From Eublepharis macularius (taxonomy: Eukaryota > Chordata > Lepidosauria > Squamata > Eublepharidae): a stretch of 64,000 bases of DNA. The stretch is taken from assembly GCF_028583425.1 (NCBI RefSeq), contig NC_072807.1, positions 29,951,001-30,015,000 of the forward strand. The letters are read 5' to 3'. The stretch's first letter is position 1; the number at the start of each line of letters is the position of its first letter. The notes beneath the pieces were generated by a model that made no database searches, was not told the DNA's origin, and was given only the letters and a program-made list of their open reading frames with translations. The translations under genes and the position numbers were made by a program. Below, piece after piece: positions 57,622 through 64,000 of the stretch.

Positions 57622-58209
57622 CTAGAAGGAAAAAAGTAAAAAGCAAAATCTCAGCTTAAGCACAAGATGGACAAAGTAAGACAAACAAATTATTTCTTTT
57701 TAACATTATGTTAATCCAGTATAAACCAGTTTGGGTTCCTTCAAGGAGAAAAGCTGAGTACCAATATTTAAATAAATAAATTGCAGAGTACAAATCCCCC
57801 ACCAACATGGAAATAATAATTCCCCTAGGAAAACCAATCTCCACAGTGTTGTCGTCATAATCTTTGATCATAGTCTCTTCCTCATAAACTTCCATAATGA
57901 TTTCATTCTCTTCCAATACATAAATTTCCTCTGCCTTGGGCCTGATTAACAATTAGAACCTTTCCCTCCCACGCACGTCTAAAAAAGCTGCAATTATATG
58001 AAAATGATTTCTTTAGCACACTCATATGTTACTCTTTCTCCAAAGAGCTTAGAATGGTATAGATGGAGGTAATTTCCCTTTTATTCTCAGAACAGTCTTA
58101 AGGTTGGGCTGAGAGGGTTGCAACCAGCCCTCAATCCTGCAGTGAACTTCTAGGCTGAATAGGAGTGTGAAAACCATTGTACTCTCTCTAGCTTTGGGTT
58201 GCCCAATAC

Positions 58210-58448
58210 CAGGGCTTTTTTTCTAGGAAAAGAGGTGGTGGAACTTAGTGGGTTGCCCTCGGCGAAAATGGTCACATGGCTGGTGGCCCCGCCCCCTGAT
58301 CTCCAGACAGAGGGGAGTTTAGATTTGCAGAGGGCAATCTCAACTCCCCTCTGTCTGGAGATCAGGGGGCGGGGCCACCAGCCATGTGACCATTTTAAAG
58401 AGGTTCCGGAACTCCGTTCCACCGCGTTCCAGTTGAAAAAAATCCCTG
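58210..58448. mobile_element. hAT-like foldback MITE (CAGGGCTTTTTT family), copy 4
   Basis: Tips CAGGGCTTTTTTTC and GAAAAAAATCCCTG, with a perfect 8 bp duplication CCCAATAC at 58202-58209 and 58449-58456. Arms of about 95 bp (ATGGTCACATGGCTGGTGGC onward) are inverted around a short TTTGCAGAGGG centre. It lies in a GNB5 intron. Confidence 0.9.
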
Positions 58449-58564
58449 CCCAATACCATGATCTATGTATTCTTCTGGGGCCTGGTTAATTTGCTGCAGC
58501 TGTCTTAAATTAGACAGCTTCCAGGAAGATAGGTCTATCAGAGGCCTCTGATAGACCTCCATAT

Positions 58565-58785
58565 TCAGAGGCATGCCACAGGAAGCTGCCTTATTCTGAA
58601 TGAGACCATTGGTCCACCACGGTCAATACTGTCTACTCAGTGACTCTCCACGGTTTTAGACAGAGGGCTTCCATATCACCTACTTCCTGGTCTTTTTAAC
58701 TGGGCATGCCAAGGATTGAACCTGGGACTTTTTCTGCGTGCCAAGCAGATGCTCTATCACTGAACCACACATCCCTCCCTCCAGT
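58565..58785 (-). repeat. tRNA-derived SINE, second family
   Basis: On minus: GTGGTTCAGTGATAGAGCAT and CTGCTTGGCACGC (A-box region), CCCAGGTTCAATCCTTGGCA (B box), and a 3' end AGAATAAGGCAGCTTCCTG. It is distinct in its body from the SINE at 36645. Copies of this family are at 1-132 and 63297-63460. Confidence 0.7.
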
Positions 58786-59296
58786 AAATCTCTGAACATC
58801 TTTGCCAGGGGCAACATCAGGGGAAGGCCTCTGCCTCTGTCCCCTGCTGTTGGCCAGGATGCTGGAGGCGGAGCAAATTTTCAGTGGACTGAGAAGTTGT
58901 GGGCACCTGGGAATGTGGCACATTCAGTTACCATCAGTCAAAACGGCCACGTTTCCTTCCATTCCTGGGAAAAGGCCCACAACACAGGAGTGACTCACAG
59001 CTTATTTGTCTTCCAGTCTCTGTGCTGTTGGCTCTTCCAAGGTGGCAACCACCTGCCAACCAAAAGTCGGACCAGGCAATGGCCCTGCTCACTTCTTGGA
59101 ACATGGAGCGGGCGCCGCAGGTAGCTGGTCAAAGAGCCACGTGTGGCTACCGAGCCTCTCTTTTCCAGTGTGCATTCAGTGGATAAGGCATGAGGAATTT
59201 TACAGGCACCCAGGGCTTGATTTTAGCCGGTTCCAGCCCCAGCCTGGGTAATATTCATAACGAAACAACTATTCATAAAGAAACAACGCAACCTAC

Positions 59297-59345
59297 TGTG
59301 GCATCATCCGAACCAGAGGAAAACGCATCCCCACTGGGATAGTAC
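59297..59345 (-). CDS. GNB5: GNB5 internal exon (YYPSGDAFSSGSDDAT)
   Basis: A 49 bp exon: one base completing the Arg codon from the previous exon, then YYPSGDAFSSGSDDAT. The acceptor is TCTAG before G at 59345. The donor is ACA|GTAGGT. One residue (FSSGS) differs from the human FASGS I recall. Start of a WD blade. Confidence 0.93.
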
Positions 59346-63272
<3,927 letters not shown>

Positions 63273-63296
63273 TTATCAAAAGGACGCACGGCTTTG

Positions 63297-63460
63297 TTCT
63301 GGAGGGGCTCAGTGGTGGAGCACCTGCTTGGCAGATCCCAGATGCAATCTCTGCACCTCCAGTGGAAAGGATCAGGTAGCAGATAATGCGAAAGACCCTA
63401 ATCTGCATAGACAAGACGGCCCTTGATGGAATAGTGGTCTGATTCAGTATACGACAACGT
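63297..63460 (+). repeat. tRNA-derived SINE, second family
   Basis: GGCTCAGTGGTGGAGCACCT and GCTTGGCAG (A-box region), CCCAGATGCAATCTCTG (worn B box), AGTGGTCTGATTCAGTATAC at the 3' end. It has the same family plan as 58565-58785, in opposite orientation, in a GNB5 intron. Confidence 0.65.
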
Positions 63461-64000
63461 CATGTGTTTTAACTTTGGGGGCAATATTAATAAGGGACAA
63501 GCTCAAGAGAATAAACGATTCACTGTTTATTTTTCTAGCCACGTTTTAGAATTCTCAGTTTTCACTCATTGTATAAAAAGAAATACCGACATTGTCAAAA
63601 GAGGATATGGAAATTGCTTGATTGCAGACAAAAGTAAATGGAACAAAACAAAACATTTCCTATGGCACACAAGCCAGTAAGTCAGAGGAGGGTTAATTTT
63701 TAACAAAAAAAACCCTCTCCCCTTTTAATCCAGAAAAACCACTCAGGTAAGACTAGTGGTTTTATAAGCATCCCCTTTGCTTTTCATTCCCACTCCCCCT
63801 TAATCTATACACAGTAAGAAGCTAAGATAACATTTATTGGATGGATCACTAATTGCCCCCTTGTGGTTGCGTTTTAAACAGTTTTGCAGGCAAAAGAACT
63901 TGCGTCATTTCTTTGCTGTTAGACTGGTAAAGAAAATCAACAGCCCTAAACATTAGGATCACGCAGGGCTTAAATGAAAACCCAGGGTCTGCATTTTTCC
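63461..64000. other. GNB5: GNB5 intron, no exon seen
   Basis: AT-rich with an A run near 63702. No minus-strand block resembling the preceding Gbeta5 text was found. Confidence 0.6.

Larger units (their letters stand above)
57622..59296 (-). other. GNB5: GNB5 intron with a MITE and SINEs
   Basis: Donor GTAGGT at 59296 and acceptor AG at 57623-57622. It holds a SINE-like fragment near 58075-58160 (minus), a MITE at 58210-58448 and a tRNA-derived SINE at 58565-58785. The stretch 58790-59290 carries only chance frames in three phases. Confidence 0.85.

Overview
The window is a piece of vertebrate nuclear DNA, most likely from a squamate reptile (a lizard). The repeats point that way: a Sauria-type tRNA-derived SINE, 5S rRNA-derived SINEs, CR1 and L2-like LINE 3' ends, and many short hAT-like non-autonomous transposons. 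The two host genes also fit: a BCL2 relative closest to avian NR-13 (BCL2L10), and GNB5. Both lie on the minus strand in the same neighbouring order that I recall for human chromosome 15. I cannot name a species or family.

Layout. 1-25,600 is intergenic and holds only repeats: MITEs, tRNA-derived and 5S-derived SINEs, small palindromic elements and a roughly 1 kb non-autonomous DNA transposon. 25,625-34,372 is BCL2L10, two coding exons split by a 7.2 kb intron, starting inside a CpG island at about 33,400-34,760. 34,760-37,750 holds an L2-like LINE split by a foldback element, then SINEs. 37,759-43,562 is a DIRS-type tyrosine-recombinase retroelement on the minus strand. It looks whole, with three long reading frames, matching inverted terminal repeats and an internal complementary region. 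43,563-56,210 is sparse intergenic DNA with a few repeats and one younger L2-like 3' end. 56,210-63,251 is the 3' half of GNB5: five exons on the minus strand coding for the later WD repeats. The gene's earlier exons lie beyond the right edge.

How the parts relate. BCL2L10 should make a 178-residue membrane-anchored apoptosis regulator. GNB5 makes the beta-5 subunit that partners R7-family RGS proteins. They are neighbours rather than functional partners. The rest of the window is a record of transposition, with several clear nesting events. The main oddities are the DIRS element, a GNB5 reading frame that runs past the usual last residue, a hAT MITE family with clean target duplications, and a nearly perfect 204 bp hairpin in the BCL2L10 intron. 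I found no tRNA or rRNA genes, CRISPR arrays or bacterial-type features. Most short open frames elsewhere look like chance, or are repeat-derived.
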